Of a DNA stretch of 64,000 bases, positions 13,198-25,123 are shown piece after piece. The stretch is from assembly GCA_008802785.1 (NCBI GenBank), contig VUYT01000014.1:248001-312000 (forward strand), given 5' to 3'. A model generated the notes under the pieces. That model ran no database searches. It saw only the letters and a list, made by a program, of their open reading frames with translations, and was not told where the DNA came from. The DNA comes from Symmetrospora coprosmae. Taxonomy: Eukaryota; Basidiomycota; Cystobasidiomycetes; Symmetrosporaceae. A program made the translations under genes and the position numbers. Every line of letters starts with the position of its first letter. Position 1 is the stretch's first letter.

Positions 13198-13651
13198 ATG
13201 TTCTCCCTCGCTCGCACTCGTATCGCGCTCCTGCCGCGCTCACTACCGACGCGAGGCACTAGAGGCCTGTCCACCGCACCGGAGCCCCGCAAGGTCAGCC
13301 TCGAGCGAGACCTACCATGTCCTTTACTAACAGCGCTCTACAGACACGGCTGGCTCAGCTGGGTGACTCCGCGATAACGGTTGGCGCCATTACCTTTGGC
13401 ATCACCATCTCAAACTGGTTTCTGGGCGCCGTGAGTACTGGTGTCTTTCTGTGATGTAAATCTAGCTGACAGGCCTTCTCCAGCCTTCGAAAGCCGATGT
13501 AAGGCTCTTCGGCCCACCTATCTAAAGCGAAGCTAATCATCCTCTTTGCCAGGTCACCGCTCTCTCAGCAGACCTAGAAGCTCTCAATGAGCGCGTGGAG
13601 AAGCTAATGCAAAAGGCAGACCTGGGTTCTTCTGAGCAGACAAGGCATTGA
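13198..13651 (+). CDS. Small mitochondrial-type membrane protein, 98 aa
   Basis: Four exons: 13198..13293, 13344..13430, 13484..13498 (15 bp), 13553..13651; all GT-AG, all phase 0. The N-terminus (MFSLARTRIALLPRSLPTRG) is Arg/Ser/Leu-rich with no acids, a typical mitochondrial presequence. It is followed by one hydrophobic helix, 'AITVGAITFGITISNWFLG' (about residues 42-60), and a C-terminal helical segment rich in Ala, Leu, Glu (coiled coil likely). Architecture suggests a single-pass mitochondrial inner-membrane protein. I do not recognise the family. Convergent with the large membrane-protein gene that ends at 13794. Confidence 0.72.
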
Positions 13652-13793
13652 TTACGGTTGTACAGCAGACTAGGCCAACTCCTCCATGACAGACGGCAGT
13701 GCGAGCGATGCCCGAGCTCTGACTCTCGCCTTTGCCAGCTCCCATGCCGACTCGTGCGATCCAGAGTCGCGAGAGTCTGTGCGGACACGTCCG

Positions 13794-16700
13794 TTAGCTT
13801 GTAGAATGCCAGCCGGGAATTCGTATCGACTCACAGACACTCCTATCGTCATCTTCCTCCTCATCTAGCCGGGGTAGTGTCAAGCTGCCAGCGGAGGTGC
13901 GATCCGGATTGAGATAGGTAAAGTCGATGATCGAGCTACGTCTGCGGTTTCCTGCAGAGCTGTTTGTAGAGATGGTTGATATGGGACGTGCCTTGTTCGG
14001 CTCGTATCCCGAGCTAAAGAGCACGGACGCCTCGAGATCGTCGGCAATGGAGCGGACCATGGGCGAAGGCGGCACAGCGGTTGCGACAGATACGCGGGTA
14101 GCCTTGCTGCGTGTGGGCAAAGGGATCCTGGCTGCTGTCATCATGCCGTCTGTTGAAGCGGGCTTGTCGCCCACTGTGCTCGAGCGAGTCCTCCTTGCTG
14201 GCGTAGAGGGCGGAGCAGCTGGCCGCACTTTGCCGCTGTGCGAAGAAGCAGAGGGCTGAGGGGTATAAGAGGACAGACGGCGTGGTGACCGAGGTGGAAC
14301 GGGAGGAGAGGACGGTCCAGCACCGACAAGATCCGCATCTTGACCAGATACGACAAACTTGCCGTCCCTGTCCCGACTGATCGACTTCAGCGAAGTCTGC
14401 GAGCCAAACTGCGACATGGCCAGTTCGCTCGCCAGATCCAGGCGCGAGAATCGCGTAAGGGCAGGGTCGAGCTCCGGCTTGACGGCACCCGCAGAGACGC
14501 TGCGATATCTGGCAGTATTTGTGGGTGTCTCGACCTGCTGGCGGGTCGCCTGGACCTCCGTGACTGATGATGGGAACCTGGCCTCTACCGGCGTGTACGG
14601 CGGCGTCAGAGGAGCAGTCGGAACGGGCGGGAATGATGCCACAAGATCGGTCTTGCTGTTCTGTGGCCGTCTAGGCGTGTCCGAAGGAGGAGGTGCTGAG
14701 TCGGCTGCTGGAATGGTATGATCGCTGTCCACGGTCCAGGTAGACAGACCATCTGGCTGACTCTGACTTTGACGGTATACGCTGTAGAGCAGGGTTCTAC
14801 GCCTCTGTGACCTTCGCAGCTGCTCGTCATCGGTATCGAGATCCATCGTGTCGGCAGTGGACGTGCTGCTCAGCGACGATGTCACCGACTGCATCGACTC
14901 TGGTCGCGATCCAGCATCGGCAACTTGTGCAGATGTCTCTTGCTCTCGATACTGTTGCTGACTGGCTTGATCTCCGCGACCATCAACGACATATGCGTAC
15001 TCATCGCGCAGCATGTCAGGGTCGATGAACGACGAATCGTCCCTGACTTGGTAGTGGCTAGTGGTCGCCATCGAGGGCGAAGCCGATAGCGTATAGGCGA
15101 GCGTGTCGCTGAGGCTGTATGTGCTGACGCGCTTCATGGTGGGAGAAGGCGGCGGTACCAAAGCAGTCGGGTGATCCGTAACGAGGATCGCTGGGGGAGT
15201 ATGTCCGATGGTCGCCGGCCGCGCTTTCGGCGCTCCCAGTGACGAGCTCCGCTTCCGAAGCTTGTTCCTTGGCGTTGCAGCGTCCTGCGACATGGGCCTT
15301 GGCTTGGTCTTGCTTCGGCCAGCTGACGCATCCGCCTGATTCGGGACGGGATCAAGCAGGACCATATTGATGCTGGCCGAAATGTCAACAGCCGGGTCGG
15401 GCGTCTCAGGAATGAGGCGCTGTCGAGTGGGACGACCCAGAGGGAGGCTGATATTCATCGGCTTTGCCTCCTTCTTGGCGGAGCTGCTAGCCGAAGCGAT
15501 GATGGCGGTCTTTCGCAACGCCCAAATCGAAGACTTGTTCGACTTGATAGAGCCCTTGCTCTTCACGCTTGCTGTCGGCGAGGCGGGACGAGTGTAACGA
15601 TCCTCCTCGAAATGTTCGCTGACCGGGTCCGACGCCGGGCGAGAAGATCCCTTTGCTGCCCTGGCTTGCTGATACGGAGTGGCCGGTCCTGGCGCTGGAC
15701 GCCGTACCGGAGGGGCAGCAGTGACCTTTTCCTGGTACTCTGTTGAGCTGCGCACGCTGCGATCATGAGACGTGTACGCCGCGGAGGGAAGGCTCGGCAT
15801 GGAGGCAGTGTCTGGAAGGCTCGAGCACCTATGCGGACGGTAGGGCAGAGTCGGTGTCCGGCGCAGGCCAGTCGACGCATCAGATGAGAAGGAGCTTTCC
15901 GCCTTGTCTCGTGCGCTTTCCGTAGTGCTACCTCGCTTGCCCGTCTTTTCGTGCCCCATCTGCCCGAGTCCCTCCTCGACCGACTTCCTGAATTCGCTGA
16001 GCCCGCCAGATCCAGATGCTGCAGAGTTCCGCCATAGCTTGGACGGGAGGACGGACTCTGGCAGTGTCGGCACCTCCGATGATCGTCCCGGTCCGCCAGT
16101 CTGCCCATCGAGCCGGCTCTCTACATCATCGTCTGGTCCGCCTGGATTATACTTGTACTCTAGTTGAGGCAGCGGAGACGAAATCACGGGGAGTGCCTTT
16201 GGCTTGCGGCGCCGGGCGAGCCATGCTGCCAGACAAGCGAAAAAGAGGGCGATCGCCAGAAGTGCTGAGAGTATGGTTTGGGCTGTGATCAATGACGAGT
16301 TGGTTGCTCCCGATGCAGCAGTGGCGTTCTGCGAGAAAGCAGTGCCGGAGGATGTAGGCTGTGCTGCCGCCTTTGACGACTCAAAGACATTCTCGTCTGA
16401 CTTGAGCGAAGGGGACGAGATGACCGGTGAGTCGGTGATGCGAGGTGTGCTAAGTAGCGGAGATGCAGTCAGAGCGGGCGATAGAGGAGAGGGCGACGAG
16501 ATGGGAGACGCTGTTGTCGCTGCTGTCGGCGGGCAGTAGGTTGACGAGGCTGCCAACATGGCCGCGTTGTAGTCAAGCAAGGGTGAGCCACCGAAAGTGG
16601 GTACCGGTGAACCTGGGAGTGGCGGAGTGTAGTAAGTGTCGATGGGCATATTGGATGCGCTCCAGCCGTTTGCCAATGGTGAGGGCGAGAAGGAGGCCAT

Positions 16701-17883
16701 GGAAGGACTGTACGGCATCGGTGAAGCGTATGGCGAAGGCGAAGATGACGGCGACGGCGACGGCGTCTGGGCGGGAGGTGCCGGTGCTGGCGGCTGTTGT
16801 GAGTGGGGAGGGGGTGGTGGGGTGCCTGACGGAGCAGACGAGCCGCTTGGACCTGGTCGATGCTGATTCTGCGTCTGGTGATTTGGATCAGGGGCCTCGC
16901 CAGGAGCCGCCCTGCGCCTACGCAGACCTCGGAGGGATCCATTGACGACGAACTGGCGTCCGATCAGATTGGGCAGCACAGTTGATTGGGAGGCTGCAGG
17001 GGTCAGAATGGCTCCAAGCCCTGACGGCGATGGTGAGCCACTCTCGTTACTGCTTAGGAGATGGCGCGAAGTACTGCATACACCGAGGTTGGGTCAGTCG
17101 CACTCGGCACACATCTCAATCTTAGCAAGCGACTTACTCGTCGTCTCCATTTGCGAGCTGGCCCACATCAGTTACGTCGGCGGGCAGCCCAGCATCCAGC
17201 AATCGCTCGGTCAAATCGCTGATACCGAGTCCAGTCAGCGGAGTAGTGCTGATGCCTAGACCCATCAGGCCCGAAGAGGGCGGCAATGGCGGCGAGTCTG
17301 ACCTGCCATCCACCACGGGCAGATTGGCGGCTCGACGCGGAGAGAGAGTCGGTGTCACAATCGCTGGGGACAGCAGAGTAGTGAGGGCGTCCATGAATGC
17401 CGGAGAATTGCCGCCTGGCGACTGAAGGGCGCGTCGGCGGACAGGCACGATACGCTGAGGTGCAGAGGCGCCGGCCGCCGGTATCAAAGCTTCAGCGCCG
17501 GAAGTAACCGGCGCGACTGCCTGGGCATTCATGGGCTGGGTCCCAAGATCGCTGGCCTCGCTGTCGCCAGTGCCTGAGAGCGGAAGAGGAGCAGCGATGG
17601 GGAGACGGCGTGGTCCGCCTATTGCTCTTCGACGAAGAGGTGGCGAAGCTGGCGGGCTGCCAGAGGCAGGGAGGAGACGCATTGAGGGCCGAGATGGCGT
17701 GACGAGAGTGTGTTCCTTGAGATTAGGCCCGATGGCTTGGGCAGGTACAGTTGTTCGGAATAGGGAGCGCTCGGCAAAGTGCTGAAGGGCTCGCTCGAGG
17801 GAGAGATCCGGGCTCATCCTGTGAGCTGACTGGAGCGGGATGGACCAGGTCAGCGAGAGGATCCTGCGACCAGCAAGAGGCAT
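13794..17883 (-). CDS. Large single-pass membrane protein with mucin-like ectodomain, ~1341 aa
   Basis: Two clear exons: 17883..17138 and 17073..13794 (GTAAGT donor, GTATGCAG acceptor, frame kept). Residues ~280-510 are extremely Pro/Ser/Thr-rich, then a transmembrane helix near 513-538 ('LSALLAIALFFACLAAWLAR' with following RRRK stop-transfer), then ~800 residues of disordered Ser/Pro/Arg-rich cytosolic tail. Charge after the helix favours N-out/C-in. No catalytic domain is visible; it resembles fungal wall-sensor or mucin-type proteins only in layout. The N-terminus is unresolved: no good signal peptide follows the ATG at 17883, and residues 1-21 could be an intron (GTTAGT at 17893, acceptor near 17818) joining an upstream exon at about 17894-17960. 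An upstream signal-peptide-like stretch (MVASLPELQLALVRLRLLIC) at ~18033 is in another frame. Confidence 0.68.
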
Positions 17884-19222
17884 TGACTAACCTTTCAAAT
17901 GAGTGTGCACTGAGTCGGTTCCGTTCCAGGGGTACGAGGGTGCGAGCTAGAAGGAGAAATTGCTGACAGCGAGGACGCAGATAAGCAAGCGAAGCCTGAC
18001 GAGAGCGAGCTGGAGCTCCGGTAGTGAAGCTACCATGTTTGCAAACAGTTGGATAGCAGCGTTCTTAGTCCGGCAAGAGCTGTGGTCCCTAGCTGCCAAA
18101 CGGCCTCGACGTGGTCGAGAATGCTGGACGTGACCGGGATTCCTCGTGCTCGAGCCAGCAAGCATGCAGGAGCGGCACCATCTGAGCCAGTGATTAGAAG
18201 AGCTGCTGCGCATTTGTGTTCTCGGAAAGGCCAGCCTGCCCTCTTGTGGTCGCGGATGGCTTCAGGCCGAAGCGTCTTCGCCGCTGGTGGTATACGACTG
18301 TGCGCAGCCTTGCAGCCCAGCCGCTCCGTCAACAGCAGCCGCAGCGGCAAGAGCGTCGGGATCGTGTGACAGTATCCAGAGTGGCCCCAGCTCTGCTGTT
18401 GTCAGCTGTCAGCTCAGTGCCAGACGGGCGACGGGCAGGCTTCGACGGGAGCGCTCGTCGGCAAGCTCAGCGATGGCGAGCGTTAGATATGGCATCCTCG
18501 GTGTCCTTAAAGTGCCCTGAGCCTCAAAGTACCCTGAGCATCGTTCCTGCCACGTTACAGGCTCGCGACGTGTACTCGAGTAGGCAGAAGAGGGAGCTGG
18601 CAATGCTGCGCGGGTTCGGCGAGGCCACAAAGCCGGTGGCGGATTGCAAACGCGCGCACAGATGAGGTCTGGCCGAATGCGCTACCCTGTCAAGCCTTGT
18701 ATTGCATGGACAAGCTGAGTATGTGCATGTAGAAATTCTAGACATTATGCTGTTGCGGGAACGAGGACACGGAGATGCGAGACTGCCTTGCGACTTCCGA
18801 TGTGGATGGAGACGAGACAGAGTGAAGAAGGGGGAAAAGGATACATCGTCGACCACTGATGGACGGCGTGGGATAGGACTGCTATATGTTACGAGATGGA
18901 TCTCTCGCTAAGGAGAGAGTTGCGTGCCGTTGCGACCAGACCGAGCTGACCGAAGCAGTACGCGCTGTACTAGTGAGGGTGGTGGTCGTGGCGAGCTGTC
19001 CGAAGACGTCCGCAACCCGAGCGTCTATGCTAGACGTCGGATTATAGATCAATGTGAATGACTGCTGTAGATCGTGAGTTGGTCGGGCAAGCGTGCAGAG
19101 GGCGCAAGGTAGAAGCAGGATAGGCGCGTTGCTGATCAATCGGAATGGCGCGTCGACGATATCGAGATTGCGTATTGGCTTGAGATGCTGAGATGCCATC
19201 GCCGTGTCCACATCGTGCTTGT
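17884..19222. other. Intergenic / possible 5' exon region, 1.34 kb
   Basis: Lies between the 5' end of the mucin-like gene and the 3' end of the kinase gene (both minus). It may hold the missing first exon(s) of the mucin-like gene. An imperfect 14-bp repeat (aaagtRccctgagc) occurs at 18509-18522 and 18526-18539. Open frames on both strands here lack recognisable domains and consistent splice links. Confidence 0.4.
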
Positions 19223-21862
19223 TCACTGCTGCGCGTTGGGATATGCCAGCCAGGGATGGCTTCGCACGTTCGAGATGTTGAAGCGCATTTCGGGGTCGAC
19301 CTCAAGGCATCCGAGCATGAGGTCCATTGCCTCGCGAGAGATGGCGCATTTTGGTTTGGAGATTCGGCCTGCGAGGGGAGTAGGCGAGTCAGCCTTGTCC
19401 GATATATCGCGTCGATCAGCCCGTTATGAGCAGACTCACCCTTGATGGCATGGGCAGGATCGCAGAAAGGCGTCTCTCCAGTGAGCAGGACTGACAGGAG
19501 CACTCCAAGCGACCTGATAGACCGTGCCACGACGTCAGGTTTCTGTCGCCATGTCGGACGCTGGCTGCAGTAGCTACGACCCACCAGACCTCGGCATGAG
19601 GGGCTCGATAGGCCTTGCCCTGCAGAATCTCCGAAGCAGCAAAGTTGACGGTCTGAGGGTACAACGCAGCCCGTCAGTCTTGCCCCTAGACTCAATTGCG
19701 AGATAGGGTGCACCCACCCCGAAGAAGCGGCTGTGATAGGGAGGCTCCTTTCGTGCATCATAGATGATGGCCGAGCCAAAGTCAATGAGCTTGACGCGGA
19801 AGTCCTTGTCCACTACAATGTTTTCGTCCTTGATGTCACCTATAGGGGTTATTACGCTCAACGGAGTGCTCGCTCTTCACTTGGGCGAAAGTCACTCACG
19901 ATGGCAAATGCCCATGCTGGCGAGGTGGTACACGACATCAACAATCTGGCCAAAGATGAAACGCGCCTGGTCCTCCGGGAAGCGTGTGTGTTGCTCGATG
20001 CACTCAAACAGGTCGCACGAGCTTCGACGCAGCATGGGAGGCGGCGCGACCAGCTGGCTTGGGAGAGGCGAGATCGGGGTGAGAGGTCCGCCACCAAGGC
20101 TGGACGAGGGCGAGACCGACAGCGACGACGAGAACGTCATATCTGGTGCGTCCTCCGATGACGACGATGACGAGTGCGAAGATGGTGCGGGCTGGGCCGA
20201 TGCAAATGCGACCGGGGCGGATGTGCTTGCGGACGGGTCATCTCGGTCAGGGATAACCCAAGGAGTGCCGTGGTGTTCCATGACGAGGTAGAAGACACGC
20301 TCATCCTCGAGCAGATCGAGGAAGGCGACAACGCCGCGATGTCGGACCATGCGCAAGACGTAAGCCTCGAGCGGGACAAGCTTCTCCTGCCCGTCCGGTG
20401 TGCCGTCTCGGATCCAGCCTCGAGCCCGGACCCAGCCGTGCGAAGGGATCTACGAGGAGGGGACAGGAGAACAAGGTCAATACGAGGTCTGGCGCGCTCT
20501 CAGCCAGGCTGAGTTATCAGTATGGGAGGTCAGGCTCACCCTCTCCCTAAAAATGAACTTGACAGCAACGATCAGATTGTCCCTGCGCCTTCGTGCCCGC
20601 ACAACAAAGCCAAAGCCGCCACTGCCAAGCTCGTCCACGATCTCGTACTGCTCAGCGAAGGCCTGAAGCAGGCCATGTTCGGCGAGGAACTTGGTGGATG
20701 CAGGGATGGAGCCGGTCTTTGCCGGAGTGGGAGCCACCTTGCTGCTCGATGGCTGGACCGCAGCGATGGGTGCAGGCGGCTGCTGCTTCTTTTGCTCCAC
20801 TGAGAGCTGCTTGTCGGAGCTGTAGTGAGGCGGAGTGGCAATGTTGATGGACCTGGGCAGCTGAGCCGAAGCCGAGGCGAGAGGGTGACCTGGCGTTGGA
20901 GGCGGGCTGAGAGGAGTTCCGGCAGAGTCCAGGTTGTAGGCCATGTACTGCTTTGGTTCATTGCAGGCAAAGGGGTGAACCCCCTCCCGACCGTTCTGGT
21001 CGGTGCGCGTGAGCTTGAGCGCCGAGACGGTCGGTGGCGTTGCGGAAGGCAGCAGACCGTTCGAACTGGCGCGATATGGCGAGGTGAACGCGGGAGGAGG
21101 GTGCATGAGAGGCGTAGGCGGGTGTGCGAGAGGGGTAGGAGGGTTGACGGGCCCGTTGGCCGAGCCCCATCCAGCGTACTTCTTGATTGACGAGAGGTTG
21201 AGGTTGGGCAGGTGGACGGGTCTCGAAGTCCGATCTCCTTTTTTGTTGGCTGGCGAGCTGATGCTGCTGGCAGTGCTGCTCGTGCTCGAATTCAGGTGTG
21301 ACGCCTTGCTGCCGATGGGAGTGCTCGTCTTGGTCGGAGCGTACCGAAGGCTGCTGGCGGACTGCTTGAGAATGGAGAGACGGCTCGGAGACGTCGAGGG
21401 GCCGCTGGTGAGGTGTGAGGCGGGCCCGACTAGGCCCGTGATGGCGCCTCGAGGAATGGCGGTCGGAGCGCGCTTGACATCGTCGTCACATAGCTCCATC
21501 TTGCCCATGCCGGTCGTCTGGGTGGAAGACGTGCTGCTGCTAGTGCCGCTACGATCGCGGTTGTTGGTGAGGAAAGGGTCGGACGTGGAGCGGCTGGGCA
21601 TCTGCGGCGGTTTGGCCATCTGAGAATGCTTTGTGGGAGACATCTTGCACTGCTGTACTGATGCTGAACAGTGGGGAAGTTGGTCGAGTAGGGCGGTCCA
21701 GGCACGCTCGAGCTGTTCATCGGCGAGACGAGGCGTCGGTAAGGTAGTGGCCGTTGGGAAGGATGGGCCGCAGTTGTTACAGCCACGAGGGTCGGCGGGG
21801 ATGGAGGAGAAACATGCGGTCAGACCGTCTGAGCCGTACTCTAGTGCCACCTCCGTGCTCAT
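19223..21862 (-). CDS. PAS-kinase-like Ser/Thr protein kinase, 760 aa
   Basis: Six exons: 21862..20540, 20449..19900, 19839..19718, 19652..19585, 19513..19440, 19368..19223. A long disordered N-terminus (~390 residues) precedes a complete kinase domain: glycine loop 'LGSGGFGFVV', 'VAVKFIF' Lys, catalytic 'CHRDIKDEN', 'KLIDFGS', then 'SLGVLLSVLLTGETPF' and 'HPWL' at the end. The 'HRDIKDEN' plus 'IDFGSA' wording and 'DLFECIE' are hallmarks of the PAS kinase (Psk1/PASK) branch. Odd points: an ~80-residue Ser/Pro insert between the hinge ('MEHHGTPW') and 'DLFECIE'; 'ASE' instead of APE; no PAS domain evident upstream. The start at 21862 is the first in-frame ATG; a second ATG at 21644 is possible. 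Function by family: nutrient and carbohydrate signalling. Confidence 0.85.
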
Positions 21863-23678
21863 CCCGGCAACGCCTGACGACCCCGGCCCGCAACCCCCCA
21901 ACCTCTTCCGTCCGCGAAAAGCGGAAGTGGAGGATACGATGGATGGGGTGAACAGGCCAGGAGATGCCCCGCAGTGGGATGGATTGGAGAGATGCAGATC
22001 TGCTCACCTGCTTAGAACGACTAGCGTGCAGTTGACCTCCTCTCGTCAAGCTGTTGCCACCAAGGGTTTGGAAGTCGTGCGGAAGCAGCAAAGGCGAGAC
22101 GCGTTCAAGGACGGTAAGGTGCCGCAGAGAGTCCCGGCTTGCGGGACGTTGTCAATGCGTGATGGATAAGAGGCAGGTCGCGACGAGAGAGAAGAGAGAG
22201 ATGAGAGCGAGCTGGACGAGTGAGGCAGCTGGCAGCAGCCGGAGACTGGAGTCCGCCCAAGTGGGTCGCGGGCAACGGCGCCTCGGGTTGGGAGGGAGGG
22301 TTGATTGGAATGAATTGGCAGCTGGACCAAGGGCGGAGATGCAGAGCCGGAGCCGAACCCAAACGGAGAGCTGGCGCCAGTTGCAGAATGCGACGTGCCT
22401 GGATAAGCGGCCCAAGCAAGCTGCAGTGGCGACTCAAGCTGGAGGAAAGGCGGCTGAAGAGCTGCACCGGCGGGGAACACACACACAAGAGCTGGAGGTC
22501 GTACGAGCTGGCCTTTTCTTTGAGAGAGTCCTAGTCCTGGGTGGACGGGACGCGTCCGTCTGCACCTCCCTCCTTCGAGGTGGGTTCAGGGGTAAAGCAG
22601 GGCCAAGGGCGGAAAGGGGGTCGAGGCGCACGTGGGAGGGCCAGGCTATCGTAGGGCGGGATTGCAGGGATGAGTGTGAAAAGAAGAAGGAAGATGGTCG
22701 TCTGGACAGGCAGTGAGCCGGCTCTTGCTTTCTCACTTTCTTGATGGCGTTTTCGTCTCCTTCTTGCCTGGTGCTGGACGAGCTTGACGCTCGCACGGCC
22801 GCTCTGCCGCTCGGGACCTCTGGGTGCCTGTCTCTGGAGGGAGGGCAGCGCAGCGAGCGGTAAGCGCGAACGGGTGACTGCTGGTGCAGCAGTAAGAGAT
22901 AGAGAGGCTCGAGCTTGGCTAAACACCGCCCCATGTCACTGCACTGATCCTTAAGCTGCAGCTGCTGTTGCTCCTCCTTTCTGGTCATGTTTCAAGCTCG
23001 CTCGGACCGCCATGCAAGAGGAGCTGCTTGCCTCGCTGGCCGGACATGGCGCGCAATGGTGCACTGACCAACTGATTGACTGACTGCGGCTCCATGCACA
23101 GAGCCGTCAATGGTGCACTGCGGCATGCCGTCATAGCTGACCAATGCTGAATGGCGGATCCGAGCTGAAGTTGCGGGTCTGGCCCTTCGGAGAGCGACGG
23201 CCGCTGGCATCAATCGTTGCCCTGGCTAGGCCTGCTGAACGTGCTGACTCTCTCTTCATTGCTCTGCTTCTCCCTTGAGCTGCCTCTCCTGTCTTCGTCT
23301 TTGACCATCCAGTCCGGGCTAGACAGCAAAGGCCTCCCGCCGCTGGTGCGTCTCGCCGCTCCTCTACCGGTCTCCACATCGAGACAAAACCGCAGATGCA
23401 CTTGCTCCATCGCGTTTCCCCGTTTCTGCTCCTTTCACATCTCTTTGACGCGGCAGCGGCTGAAGCAGCACCCTCGACCACATCAAGCTGTTAGCGTCAC
23501 CATTGTCTGACAACTGGGCCTTTCCGAGCCTCTAAAGGCGAGCACGACGGGCATCGCTGAACAAAAAACCCCAAGTGCTGAACCACAAGAAGCGAAGGCG
23601 CACTTGGCTGACGAAGAGCGGACCCAGAAGAATCGTAGACTGCCTGCACTTGCGGTAACGGGACTGGCCGGCCCTCTT
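21863..23678. other. Upstream region of kinase gene, 1.8 kb
   Basis: Between kinase 5' end and secreted-protein 3' end. Purine-rich on the plus strand (e.g. 22180-22210), that is pyrimidine-rich on the kinase sense strand, as seen in fungal promoters and leaders. Several long but unrelated open frames overlap on both strands; none has a recognisable domain. I call no gene here. Confidence 0.45.
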
Positions 23679-25123
23679 TCAGGCGATCCTGGCCGCTGCA
23701 TAGTCACCCACGTAGCCGCGCGCCTCTCCCATGCCATCGACGGCAGCTCTGTACAAGCCAAACTGTGGAGGAGGAGCTCATGAGCTTGTCGGTCATGATT
23801 CGGCGCATATGCTACAAGGGTTCCACGCCCCACCTTCACACTCGTTGAAGAGCCCATGTCGCCCACTGCGTTGTATTCTAGGATTGTGACGCCCGACCTA
23901 GAATCTTTGACCGTGTAAGCGAAAGCTCCAGAGCTACCGTACGTGACTCGAATGTGCTGCGGTGGAACGGGCGGACCTGTCAGCCAGTCTCGTCGGCAGC
24001 GGCCTTGCAGGCGGGCCCGACGTACATGCTGCACTGTCTTGCCCTTGTATGCCTCGAGGTTGGACGATGCGCACACGTCGTTTGTGCAGGACCTGTAGTG
24101 ATCCACGACCTGCACGCGATCAAGCGTTGCGTCCTGCGCAATGACATAGCCAGCGCAACCGTCCCTGTGCAGGATCTGCATCCTATGAGGGCTAGGAGGT
24201 ACCGTGTCAGGGGAACCCGGGCTAGCAAGCAAGTACCTAACGACACGCACATGTGAAAGAAATGATTGGTAGCGTGCGTGCTCTCCTCGAGGTACGACCG
24301 CCACCTGTAGTCCCAGGTTTCTCCGCCGGCGGCAGGTGGCCATGAGAGGATCTCGATGCGCTGTCGGGGCGACCGCTGTCCCGCTGCAGCTGCAGAGCCA
24401 CCCTTGCAGGAAGAATCCTGGGTAGTTGCGAGGCGAAGAAAATGGTCCATGTCAGGGTTGGTCGTAGCCGGCGAAACTGCTCCGATCACAGAGGTGGAGC
24501 GTCGCATCGCGAGGAGAGCGGTGAAGTATTCGTGAGGTGAGTCAAGGCCTAAATCTACGTGGTAGGGGTTCCACAAAGGAGCGGACGACGATCGGCGCTG
24601 TCGACGAGCAACAGAGGCGGATGGCCCTGGCTCCTGTTCCAGCATCCCGCTCGAGGCGAGATACATGGAGTAGCAGTCTCCGATATCTGCATCGGTCGGA
24701 CAGCCGCCTGCATATGAGCGTGTCAGTATCCAGTGTAGAATATATCTGTCACAGCAACGTACCGTGCTGCAGAACGCCAGAGCTCTGCCACCGCAGCGTC
24801 GAGTTGAACGAGCCTGACCGGGGGGAGCTCCCGTCCGCGAGCGTGGACGTGACAGGCGTATACGTCTTATGTTTCGCTGGAGCAGGAGACTGTGACTGAC
24901 GAGCAGAGGACGACGTCGTGGATGAGGAGGGCGGGCGGCTGGCTGTTGCGGTCCGTGTAACGGTGGAGGTACGTGTCGGAGCGACTGCATCTAGGAGGAA
25001 GGGTGCGCCTGGGATGTGCGAGGCGGCAGCGAGGACGGGATCGATTGCGAGGGAGGTGAAGTCCACGGCACGGGTGGACGTGAGCAGGCAAGCTCCGGCT
25101 AGAGCGACCGGGTAGATGTGCAT
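23679..25123 (-). CDS. Secreted jelly-roll/lyase-like protein, 393 aa
   Basis: Five exons: 25123..24763, 24707..24251, 24182..24026, 23956..23834, 23762..23679. The start chosen gives a clean signal peptide (MHIYPVALAGACLLTSTRAV), followed by a Ser/Thr/Pro linker. The C-terminal ~200 residues contain 'WDYRWRSYLEES', 'FFHMMQILHRDG', 'FAYTVKDSRSG', 'GDMGSS' and 'VKFGLYRAAVDGMGEARGYVGDY'. I know this pattern from fungal secreted proteins annotated as polysaccharide-lyase-like (concanavalin A-like fold, alginate/glucuronan lyase relatives); catalytic residues cannot be assigned by eye. Likely extracellular polysaccharide binding or cleavage. An in-frame ATG further upstream would add a second hydrophobic stretch. 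Divergent from SmD3. Confidence 0.75.

Noticed and set aside
16463-16945. Open frames on both strands across the Pro/Ser-rich membrane-protein exon
   Set aside because: They are shadows of a repetitive GC-rich coding stretch; only the minus-strand frame leads into a coherent transmembrane protein.
18030-18665. Overlapping open frames on both strands between the mucin-like and kinase genes
   Set aside because: No domain and no consistent exon links; only the possibility of a 5' exon for the mucin-like gene was kept.
22054-22926. Several 100-220-codon open frames upstream of the kinase gene on both strands
   Set aside because: Mutually overlapping, low complexity, no recognisable domain and no splice links; best explained as GC-rich promoter/leader sequence without stops.
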